Below, in pieces: positions 1-4,707 of a stretch of 7,164 nucleotides of DNA. The position numbers and the translations under genes are program-made. This DNA comes from Actinomycetota bacterium. Lineage in GTDB: Bacteria; Actinomycetota; Acidimicrobiia; Acidimicrobiales; Aldehydirespiratoraceae. Location of the stretch: positions 1 through 7,164 of the forward strand of contig JAAXHB010000168.1 in NCBI GenBank assembly GCA_012271125.1, read 5' to 3'. The number at the start of each line of letters is the position of its first letter. The stretch's first letter is position 1. A model generated the notes under the pieces. That model did no database searches and was not told the DNA's origin. It worked only from the letters and a program-made list of their open reading frames with translations.

Positions 1-348
1 TGCTCGCCGTCGTTCAACTGGAAGGCAAAGCTGGATGACTCTGACATTGCTGAGTTCCAGAAGAAGCTTGGTGCGATGGGTTATGTGTTTCAGTTCATCA
101 CGTTGGCTGGGTGGCATGCGCTGAATGCTTCGGCGTTTCAGTTGGCGCACAGCTATCAGGAACAGGACATGACTGCTTATGTGAGGTTGCAACAAGACGA
201 GTTTGGAATGGAATCGTTGGGTTATACGGCTACGAAGCATCAGCGTGAGGTTGGAGCAGGGTATTTCGACGATGTTGCCACTGTGATCTCGGCGGGGACG
301 TCGTCGACGTTGGCGCTTGAGGGAAGTACCGAAGAGGCGCAGTTTTAG
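1..348 (+). CDS. aceA: Isocitrate lyase, C-terminal part (5' end outside window)
   Basis: Isocitrate lyase cleaves isocitrate to glyoxylate and succinate in the cytosolic glyoxylate shunt, used for growth on acetate or fatty acids. The reading frame is open from base 1 and gives 115 residues before TAG. It begins with CSPSFNW, the end of the conserved N-C-S-P-S substrate-binding motif, then FQFITLAGWHALN, GYTATKHQREVGAGYFD and the terminal GSTEEAQF, all close to mycobacterial Icl. The catalytic KKCGH loop lies upstream of the window. The first in-frame ATG (76) is internal, not the start. The stop codon is only 5 nt from the 3' end of the convergent tRNA-Arg, and no terminator hairpin is visible between them. 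The identification is firm because family motifs run through the whole segment. Confidence 0.96.
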   Translation, partial: CSPSFNWKAKLDDSDIAEFQKKLGAMGYVFQFITLAGWHALNASAFQLAHSYQEQDMTAYVRLQQDEFGMESLGYTATKHQREVGAGYFDDVATVISAGTSSTLALEGSTEEAQF

Positions 349-353
349 GACGT

Positions 354-431
354 TGGTACCCCCGACAGGATTCGAACCCGCAACCTGAGGGGTAGAAACC
401 CTCTGCTCTATCCAAGTTGAGCTACGGGGGC
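354..431 (-). tRNA. tRNA-Arg(TCT), CCA encoded
   Basis: The complement folds as a full cloverleaf of 78 nt. The acceptor stem GCCCCCG pairs with CGGGGGT (first pair G-T). The D arm is GCTC/GAGC with a 10-nt loop containing GG followed by A, the A20 identity element of arginine tRNAs. The anticodon stem GAGGG/CCCTC carries loop TTTCTAC, giving anticodon TCT for AGA codons. The T arm GCGGG-TTCGAAT-CCTGT closes with two G-T wobble pairs. The discriminator is A, followed by encoded CCA (354-356 on the plus strand). It converges on aceA with a 5-nt gap, so aceA read-through would run antisense to it. I see no convincing promoter in the roughly 50 bases upstream. Confidence 0.96.
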
Positions 432-485
432 GTCCCCATCCTAACTATGTAGAGTTGAACCGCTTTGCTACTCGGTCACCGGCAA

Positions 486-524
486 GGAGCAACATTGCTC
501 CGAAACGGCAGTGTAAAAGCTGCC
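486..524. other. Two small stem-loops in the spacer between tRNA-Arg and tRNA-His
   Basis: GGAGCA (486-491) pairs with TGCTCC (496-501) around ACAT, and GGCAG (507-511) pairs with CTGCC (520-524) around an 8-nt loop. They lie just before the first copy of the repeat family. They lack the constant GAA loop of that family and have no T-run, so they are not typical intrinsic terminators. Their function is unknown; they may be decayed relatives of the neighbouring elements. Confidence 0.35.
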
Positions 525-528
525 AACC

Positions 529-578
529 GATGACCAGGTCAAAAGGTAAATGGTAGGTTTCCTGCGAAGCAGGAAACC
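529..578 (+). repeat. Interspersed hairpin repeat, copy A
   Basis: The copy starts GATGACCAGGTC, continues AAAAGGTAAATGGTAG, and ends in a perfect 10-bp hairpin: GGTTTCCTGC (556-565), loop GAA (566-568), GCAGGAAACC (569-578). GTAG (553-556) sits at the foot of the stem. The same order of head, GGTAA-TGGT and C-GAA-G hairpin recurs at 605-654 and 808-874. The hairpin centre GCGAAGC is a sequence known to form an exceptionally stable DNA mini-hairpin. The layout resembles REP-type elements, but no sequence match to a named family is claimed. Confidence 0.7.
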
Positions 579-604
579 CATCAAGCAAAGTAAAACTGGT
601 TCCT

Positions 605-654
605 GATGACCAGGTTGTCAGGTAACTGGTGTTGGTGCCGCGAAGCGGCACCAA
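605..654 (+). repeat. Interspersed hairpin repeat, copy B
   Basis: The head GATGACCAGG is followed by TTGTCAGGTAACTGGT and a perfect 10-bp hairpin: TTGGTGCCGC (632-641), GAA (642-644), GCGGCACCAA (645-654). The stem sequence differs from copy A while the GCGAAGC centre is identical, so pairing rather than primary sequence is conserved. The element ends 8 nt before the first base of tRNA-His. GTAG at the foot is replaced by GTGT here. Confidence 0.7.
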
Positions 655-662
655 ATCAACAT

Positions 663-741
663 GGTGGCCGTAGCTCAGTCTGGTTAGAGCGCCGGGTTGT
701 GGTCCCGGAGGCCGGGGGTTCAAATCCCCTCGGTCACCCCA
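663..741 (+). tRNA. tRNA-His(GTG), G-1 and CCA encoded
   Basis: The sequence folds as a cloverleaf. The acceptor stem GTGGCCG (664-670) pairs with CGGTCAC (731-737), with one G-T pair. The D arm is GCTC/GAGC. The anticodon stem CCGGG/CCCGG carries loop TTGTGGT, anticodon GTG. The T arm is GGGGG-TTCAAAT-CCCCT. The discriminator is C (738) and the preceding base 663 is G, so the extra G-1 to C73 pair typical of histidine tRNAs is encoded. CCA follows at 739-741. Flanked on both sides by copies of the interspersed repeat. Confidence 0.97.
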
Positions 742-768
742 TTCGGTAGAGTTTTGAAGCCAGTTCCC

Positions 769-793
769 GATGACTCAGTTGTTGGTAATTGGT
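769..793 (+). repeat. Interspersed repeat, copy C (head only, degenerate)
   Basis: GATGACTCAGTTG followed by TTGGTAATTGGT aligns with the first half of copy B with a few substitutions and one indel, but no GAA-loop hairpin follows. It is probably a decayed or truncated copy. It lies between tRNA-His and the complete copy D. Confidence 0.5.
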
Positions 794-807
794 AGTAACC
801 AGTGCCT

Positions 808-874
808 GATGACCCTGTCAAAAGGTAACTGGGTCAAAAGGTAACTGGTAGGTTTGCTACGAAGTAGCAAAACC
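808..874 (+). repeat. Interspersed hairpin repeat, copy D, with internal tandem duplication
   Basis: The head GATGACCCT is followed by two perfect tandem copies of the 16-bp GTCAAAAGGTAACTGG (817-832 and 833-848). GTAG (848-851) then leads into the hairpin TTTGCTAC (853-860), GAA (861-863), GTAGCAAA (864-871). A bulged A allows two further G-C pairs (851-852 with 873-874). It differs from copies A and B in the stem and in the extra 16-bp unit. It ends 10 nt before tRNA-Lys. Confidence 0.68.
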
Positions 875-884
875 GTTAAACCTT

Positions 885-960
885 GCGCCTCTAGCTCAAT
901 TGGCAGAGCAACGGACTCTTAATCCGCAGGTTCTGGGTTCGAGTCCCAGGGGGCGTACCA
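885..960 (+). tRNA. tRNA-Lys(CTT), CCA encoded
   Basis: A 76-nt cloverleaf. The acceptor stem GCGCCTC pairs with GGGGCGT (two G-T pairs). The D arm is GCTC/GAGC with loop AATTGGCA. The anticodon loop CTCTTAA gives anticodon CTT for AAG codons. The T arm is CTGGG-TTCGAGT-CCCAG. Discriminator A and encoded CCA end at 960. The first anticodon-stem position is an A-C mismatch; the other four pairs are regular. The amidohydrolase start codon lies 37 nt downstream, so the two may be co-transcribed. Confidence 0.97.
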
Positions 961-997
961 GATGGCTAGCCAAGTCCCGAAAGCCCAAAAATCCTAA

Positions 998-2305
998 ATG
1001 CCGAAATCTCAAATGCCTAAGGCACTGCAGGGCGTGGATCAAAGCAATGCGCCTTATGTGATTGTTTCTTCAGACACTCATGCTGGGCTGTTCGTGGAGG
1101 ACTATCGGGAGTATCTGGAGTCGGCGCTGCATGGCGAGTTTGATGAGTGGCTTGTGGGACGCCATGAGCATCGTGCCATGGTTGAAGAACTCAACGCAGA
1201 TTTTGTCAATGAATGGGAATCAGTCAACGAGGTCGGCTTGCGAGGTGCTTTCGATCCTGACGTTCGTGACAAGACCCTTGACGCTGACGGGGTTGCCGGT
1301 GAGGTGATATTCGCCGACGGAGACGCTGTTACCGGCATGGAAGCACCGCCTTTTGGCGCTGGTCTGCAAGCCGGCATGATCACCGACCCGCGGCTGGCTT
1401 GGGCGGGCGCACGAGCGCACAATCGTTGGCTGATTGAGTTTTGTGCCACTAATCCACCGAGGCGAGCCGGCGTAGGGCTTGTGCCGATCACTCACGGCGT
1501 AGCTGAAGCTGTCAAAGAAATTCAAGACCTTGGCGGCAAGCCGGGCATTAAGGGAATCATGATCCCGACGATGTGGCATGACAATGCCTCCTACGGTCAT
1601 GAGTCCTATGATCCGATCTGGGCGGCGTGTGCCGAAGCCGGTCTCGTTGTTCACACTCATTCGGGCGAAGCGGATCGGGACTCTTACAACGAGAACATGG
1701 CGCAGTACATGTTGGAGGTTCCGTTTTGGACGCATCGACCGCTGTGGCAGCTGTTGTTGTCGGGCAAGTTCGACAAGTATCCGAACTTGCGTTATGCGCC
1801 GGTTGAGTGCGGGTCATGGTGGCTTGGCGATCTGTTGTTCAAGGCTGATGCGATGTTTGGTGGACGCAACTGGAAGGTCAAAAAGATGAGCGCTTCGACT
1901 CATGGGCTGATCGAGCGGCTGCCGTCTGAGTATGTCGGCGACAACGTGTTCATCGGAGCGTCGACGATGAGCAAGGTGGAAATCCGGCGCCGTTACACCA
2001 ACGGGGTTGACGCCTTGATGTGGGGCACCGACTATCCTCATCCTGAAGGCAGCTGGCCGCACACCGTTGAACGTCTTGAAACGGACTTTCAGCAAGTGCC
2101 TGTAGAAGAAACACGCTTACTGTTAGGACTTAACGCAGTGCGTTGTTACAACCTCAACCTTGATGAGCTGACTGCTATTGCTGGTGACATTGGGCCTACG
2201 CCGACTGATCTGAACCAAGACTTGGACTTGCGCACCGATCCGAATGCCGTTCGTGAGGCTCGTTTCTGGTTTGACGATTACAACATCGAATGGCCTGAGC
2301 AATGA
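998..2305 (+). CDS. Amidohydrolase family protein (COG2159/Amidohydro_2), first paralog
   Basis: A 435-residue cytosolic TIM-barrel enzyme of the amidohydrolase superfamily, which covers metal-dependent hydrolases and non-oxidative decarboxylases; the substrate is unknown. Strand 1 carries SSDTHAG (D26, H28), where the usual D-x-H-x-H has Gly for the second His. RAHNRWLIEF and PRRAGVGLVP follow. Strand 5 has VHTHSG (H219, H221), strand 6 VECG (E270), and strand 8 WGTDYPHPEG with the probable metal/catalytic D345. No signal peptide or membrane segment is seen. ATG 998 is the farthest possible start because TAA (995-997) precedes it in frame. There is no Shine-Dalgarno sequence, and ATG 1013 would match the second paralog's N-terminus about as well. 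First gene of an ATGA-coupled operon. Confidence 0.9.
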   Translation: MPKSQMPKALQGVDQSNAPYVIVSSDTHAGLFVEDYREYLESALHGEFDEWLVGRHEHRAMVEELNADFVNEWESVNEVGLRGAFDPDVRDKTLDADGVAGEVIFADGDAVTGMEAPPFGAGLQAGMITDPRLAWAGARAHNRWLIEFCATNPPRRAGVGLVPITHGVAEAVKEIQDLGGKPGIKGIMIPTMWHDNASYGHESYDPIWAACAEAGLVVHTHSGEADRDSYNENMAQYMLEVPFWTHRPLWQLLLSGKFDKYPNLRYAPVECGSWWLGDLLFKADAMFGGRNWKVKKMSASTHGLIERLPSEYVGDNVFIGASTMSKVEIRRRYTNGVDALMWGTDYPHPEGSWPHTVERLETDFQQVPVEETRLLLGLNAVRCYNLNLDELTAIAGDIGPTPTDLNQDLDLRTDPNAVREARFWFDDYNIEWPEQ

Positions 2306-3624
2306 GCGGTCACAACATTGAGCATCACAGCAAGCATCACATTGTTATAAGTGCTGACACGCATTGCGGCGCTGATCTTTGGGATTACAAGAACTATCTC
2401 GAATCTAAATATCACGACGCCTTTGACGAATGGGCAAAGGGCATCGAAGCTGACCTTGAACGGCGCAAAGAGCTTTATGCGACGATGGATCGCTCACCGT
2501 TAGAAGTCGGCGTTGACGGTGACCCCGACAAATACAGCTACCGCAACAACTCCTCAGCACAGCGACTCGCGGAACAAGAAGCCGACGGGGTCATCGCCGC
2601 AGTGTTGTTCCCCAACACTCAACCGCCTTTTGCGCCGGCTGCCTCCACAGCGTTGGAAGCTCCCGGTTATGCCGACGACTATGAACAACACTGGTATGAA
2701 CAACGCTGGGCAGGTCTGCGAGCCCACAACCGTTGGCTCGCAGACTTCGTAGCCGAAGCTCCGCAGCGCCGTGCCGGCGTTTTTCAAATCTTCCTCGGTG
2801 ACGTAGAAGGCTCCGTTGCTGAAATCGAATGGGCAGCCAACAACGGGCTGCGCGGCGGGGTGCTAGTTCCTGGCGCACCACCAGGGTCGCCATTTGAGCC
2901 GCTCTACTCCCCTACTTATGAACCCATCTGGGAAGCCGCAGCCGCTAATCAGCTGCCGCTCAACCATCACTCCGGTGGTGCTACACCGGATTTCGGCAGC
3001 TACTTCCCGTCGTCGCTTGCCATGTTCATGCTTGAGGTCACCTGGTGGACACAGCGAGCACTTTGGCATCTCATGTTCTCCGGTGTTTTCGAACGACATC
3101 CTGAGCTGACCTATGTCACCACCGAAACCGGCACAGCCTGGGTACCTGAAACGCTTGCCAAGCTCGACAGCTTCCACTACCGAATGAAACATTCAGAGTT
3201 CGGGTCGGAGTCCATTTTCGGTGGAATGGCTGTTGCCAAAATGTCGCTCACCCCTAGTGAATACTTTGAACGACAGTGCTACATCGGAGCATCGTTCTTG
3301 CGCCCTACCGAAACTGAGATAGCTCGCCAAGTTGGTGTGCACAAGCTCATGTGGGGGTCGGACTACCCCCACATCGAAGGCTCCTATCCGCATACCCGTG
3401 AACATCTGCGGCTGACGTTTTCACGACTAAACATCGAAGAAACTGTGACAATGCTCACCGACACCGCCGCCAACGTCTACAACTTCGACCTTGACTACCT
3501 GCGCCCCCTCGCCGAGCAACACTGCCCGACCAAAGCTGAAGTCGCCACGCCAATCGACTATTCCGAAATCCCCGACCGAGCCAAAGGCTGCCCCGGCATG
3601 AACCCCATCAACCAAGTCGCATGA
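2302..3624 (+). CDS. Amidohydrolase family protein (COG2159/Amidohydro_2), second paralog
   Basis: A 440-residue homolog of the preceding gene, aligned over its full length. ISADTHCG (D19, H21) is at strand 1, followed by the shared DYKNYLES and FDEW segment, RAHNRWLADF and PQRRAGV. HHSGG (H222, H223), TETG (E275) and WGSDYPHIEG (D354) carry the putative metal site. As in its neighbour, the second strand-1 His is Gly. The N-terminus is His-rich (four of residues 8-13). The start ATG overlaps the previous stop in ATGA, and no Shine-Dalgarno sequence precedes it, so translation probably depends on coupling. The tandem arrangement indicates an old duplication with divergence. The two products may act as subunits or on related substrates; the sequence does not decide. 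Confidence 0.9.
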   Translation: MSGHNIEHHSKHHIVISADTHCGADLWDYKNYLESKYHDAFDEWAKGIEADLERRKELYATMDRSPLEVGVDGDPDKYSYRNNSSAQRLAEQEADGVIAAVLFPNTQPPFAPAASTALEAPGYADDYEQHWYEQRWAGLRAHNRWLADFVAEAPQRRAGVFQIFLGDVEGSVAEIEWAANNGLRGGVLVPGAPPGSPFEPLYSPTYEPIWEAAAANQLPLNHHSGGATPDFGSYFPSSLAMFMLEVTWWTQRALWHLMFSGVFERHPELTYVTTETGTAWVPETLAKLDSFHYRMKHSEFGSESIFGGMAVAKMSLTPSEYFERQCYIGASFLRPTETEIARQVGVHKLMWGSDYPHIEGSYPHTREHLRLTFSRLNIEETVTMLTDTAANVYNFDLDYLRPLAEQHCPTKAEVATPIDYSEIPDRAKGCPGMNPINQVA

Positions 3625-4112
3625 GTGTGCAAATATTGGGGCAGGTGTGTATCAATGTGGTTGACATTGAGCGGTCACTCGAGTTTTGGGAAGGTGTTTG
3701 TGGGTTGGAGTTGCAACATCGCACTGAAATACCTGGAGTGCTAGAGGCAGTGTTGCAGTCTCGGAATGGTGGGTCGAGGCTTCAGCTGGCGCAGCACTTA
3801 GACGGTGATGATGGTGGTGGTGGTGGTGAGCGGGAAGGGGATGGAGCTGGGACTGAGGGAGATGGGGTTCGATGTGGGGGTGAGTTTGAGAGATCTTTGG
3901 GGTTGTGGAAGATTTATGTGAACACGTCTGATTGTCGGGAGTTGTATGAGCGGGCGGTGGCGGCTGGATGCGAATCGTTTCGTGAACCTGAGGATTTAGA
4001 ACGTTGGCCAGTGACCATTGCCTTTGTGCGGGACTTCGACGGGTACCTAATCGAGTTCGTCGAGCATCATCAAGGCACAAGGCCAGGAGTTCCTGATCCG
4101 AAAAAGGTTTAG
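3621..4112 (+). CDS. VOC-superfamily (glyoxalase/dioxygenase-fold) protein with Gly/Asp-rich insert
   Basis: A 163-residue protein with two beta-alpha-beta-beta-beta modules. Module 1 (about 5-59) begins GQVCINVVDIERSLEFW; module 2 (about 93-150) begins LWKIYVNTSD and ends FDGYLIEFVEHH. VOC proteins usually bind a divalent metal through one ligand in strands 1 and 4 of each module. Here those positions are Q8, Q55, K97 and E145, so only E145 is a standard ligand and Q8 a possible one. Between the modules, residues 61-90 form a Gly/Asp/Glu-rich linker encoded by a GGT run and G-rich DNA. The start overlaps the amidohydrolase stop (ATGA) with no Shine-Dalgarno sequence. It may be a lyase, epimerase or dioxygenase acting with the amidohydrolases, or a non-enzymatic binding protein; the specific role is unknown. 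Confidence 0.8.
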   Translation: MSVQILGQVCINVVDIERSLEFWEGVCGLELQHRTEIPGVLEAVLQSRNGGSRLQLAQHLDGDDGGGGGEREGDGAGTEGDGVRCGGEFERSLGLWKIYVNTSDCRELYERAVAAGCESFREPEDLERWPVTIAFVRDFDGYLIEFVEHHQGTRPGVPDPKKV

Positions 4113-4127
4113 CCAAAAAAGGTTCAG
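4098..4127. repeat. 15-bp tandem duplication spanning both convergent stop codons
   Basis: CCGAAAAAGGTTTAG (4098-4112) is followed directly by CCAAAAAAGGTTCAG (4113-4127), 13 of 15 identical. The first copy holds the VOC stop (TAG) and the second holds the reverse-complement stop of the MOSC gene, so the duplication appears to have shaped the ends of both genes. There is no hairpin here and no clear bidirectional terminator. Confidence 0.7.
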
Positions 4128-4609
4128 GGAGCGAAGGTTCCGAAGTCGACTGAATCACCGACCTGGATTTCGCCACCTTTCACCACGCGGTTACCGACTC
4201 CGCCTCGTGTCATCATGCCTTCTTTGGCACCTTCGCCGAAAATCTCATTCATCAGAGCGCATGGCGCGGATTCTTTAGTGACCTCCAACTCAACCGCACC
4301 GATTTTCCAGCGGTGACCGATTTCTTGGGGCACAGCGTCAGCAGAAATAGTGATATTGCGTCGAGTTAAAGCGGGGTCTATATAAAGATCGCAGGCAGCT
4401 GAGGCGTCAGCTAGCTCGCCGACTGCTTGGACGGTGACTTGGCGCAACGGAGCGCCATGATGGCGGTCGCCTACAAGTCCGAGGTTTTCCTCGGCGACTG
4501 CGCTGGTTACCTCACGCATCGGCGAACCGGAGGTTTCAGCTAGATGAATTGATTCGACGATCACATTTTGGGTCACATTTTGGGTCACATTTTGGATCGC
4601 TTCAGACAT
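4124..4609 (-). CDS. Stand-alone MOSC-domain protein
   Basis: A 161-residue protein covering a single MOSC (MOCO sulfurase C-terminal) domain. The family includes YiiM/YuaD-type proteins that bind a sulfur or molybdenum-cofactor species via a conserved cysteine. Visible landmarks are GLVGDRHHG (44-52), RQVTV (56-60), TRRNI (82-86), IGAVELEVT (103-111), the APC motif with conserved C117, RGG (135-137), NRVVKGG and VGD. No separate N-terminal beta-barrel or iron-sulfur domain is present. The start is firm: ATG at 4609 has AAGGAG 5 nt upstream. Residues 6-16 are a repeated QNVT segment from a 12-bp triplication and are probably non-essential. It lies downstream of the acyl-CoA dehydrogenase with an 85-nt gap and converges on the VOC gene with 11 nt between. 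A functional tie to the dehydrogenase is uncertain. Confidence 0.9.
   Translation of the reverse strand: MSEAIQNVTQNVTQNVIVESIHLAETSGSPMREVTSAVAEENLGLVGDRHHGAPLRQVTVQAVGELADASAACDLYIDPALTRRNITISADAVPQEIGHRWKIGAVELEVTKESAPCALMNEIFGEGAKEGMMTRGGVGNRVVKGGEIQVGDSVDFGTFAP
4562..4597. repeat. 3 x 12-bp in-frame tandem repeat in the MOSC N-terminus
   Basis: CACATTTTGGGT occurs at 4562-4573 and 4574-4585, and with one change (CACATTTTGGAT) at 4586-4597. On the minus strand each unit encodes the Q-N-V-T register, so the reading frame is preserved. The repeats lie before the first conserved strand of the MOSC domain. Confidence 0.85.
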
Positions 4610-4613
4610 AGAT

Positions 4614-4621
4614 GCTCCTTT
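4614..4621 (-). promoter_or_regulatory. Ribosome binding site of the MOSC gene
   Basis: The minus strand reads AAAGGAGC with the AGGAG core ending 5 nt before ATG 4609. It is the only strong Shine-Dalgarno sequence at a gene start in this window. It suggests that MOSC is translated independently of the dehydrogenase upstream. Confidence 0.8.
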
Positions 4622-4662
4622 GTTCTAATTCTGGCGTTCTAATTCTGGCGTTCTAATTTGGG
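4622..4662. repeat. 14-bp tandem repeat upstream of the MOSC gene
   Basis: GTTCTAATTCTGGC is present at 4622-4635 and identically at 4636-4649, with a third partial copy GTTCTAATTTGGG at 4650-4662. It lies in the spacer between the dehydrogenase stop and the MOSC ribosome binding site. The GTTCTA core is shared with the adjacent 17-bp repeat, so the two arrays may have a common origin. No promoter or operator role can be shown. Confidence 0.85.
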
Positions 4663-4673
4663 CTGCTCTTGGG

Positions 4674-4707
4674 TGTTCTAGTTCTTGGGGTGTTCTAGTT
4701 CTTGGGG
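4674..4707. repeat. 17-bp tandem duplication at the acyl-CoA dehydrogenase 3' end
   Basis: TGTTCTAGTTCTTGGGG occurs twice without change (4674-4690 and 4691-4707). The second copy contains the dehydrogenase stop codon (plus-strand CTA at 4695-4697) and its last PKN residues. The first copy lies just beyond the gene. The spacer thus repeats the gene's own terminus. Confidence 0.88.

Noticed and set aside
230..415. 61-codon minus-strand ORF across the aceA end and tRNA-Arg
   Set aside because: It overlaps a firm coding end and a firm tRNA gene; no protein similarity seen.
556..578. GAA-loop hairpin as an intrinsic terminator
   Set aside because: No T-run follows on either strand, and similar hairpins recur in a repeated unit, which fits an interspersed element better.
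445..723. 92-codon minus-strand ORF
   Set aside because: It runs antisense through tRNA-His and the hairpin repeats, has no ribosome binding site and no recognisable domain. Chance ORF.
529..874. CRISPR array
   Set aside because: Units are irregular in length and spacing, differ in sequence, and lack uniform unique spacers; no cas gene in the window.
899..924. TTGGCA and TAATCC within tRNA-Lys as a -35/-10 promoter for the amidohydrolase operon
   Set aside because: The spacing is 14 nt and both boxes are part of conserved tRNA structure; too weak to call.
3652..4176. 174-codon minus-strand ORF with a long His run
   Set aside because: The His run is only the complement of the GGT/GATG repeats in the VOC gene, whose own frame shows clear VOC motifs and an ATGA-coupled start.
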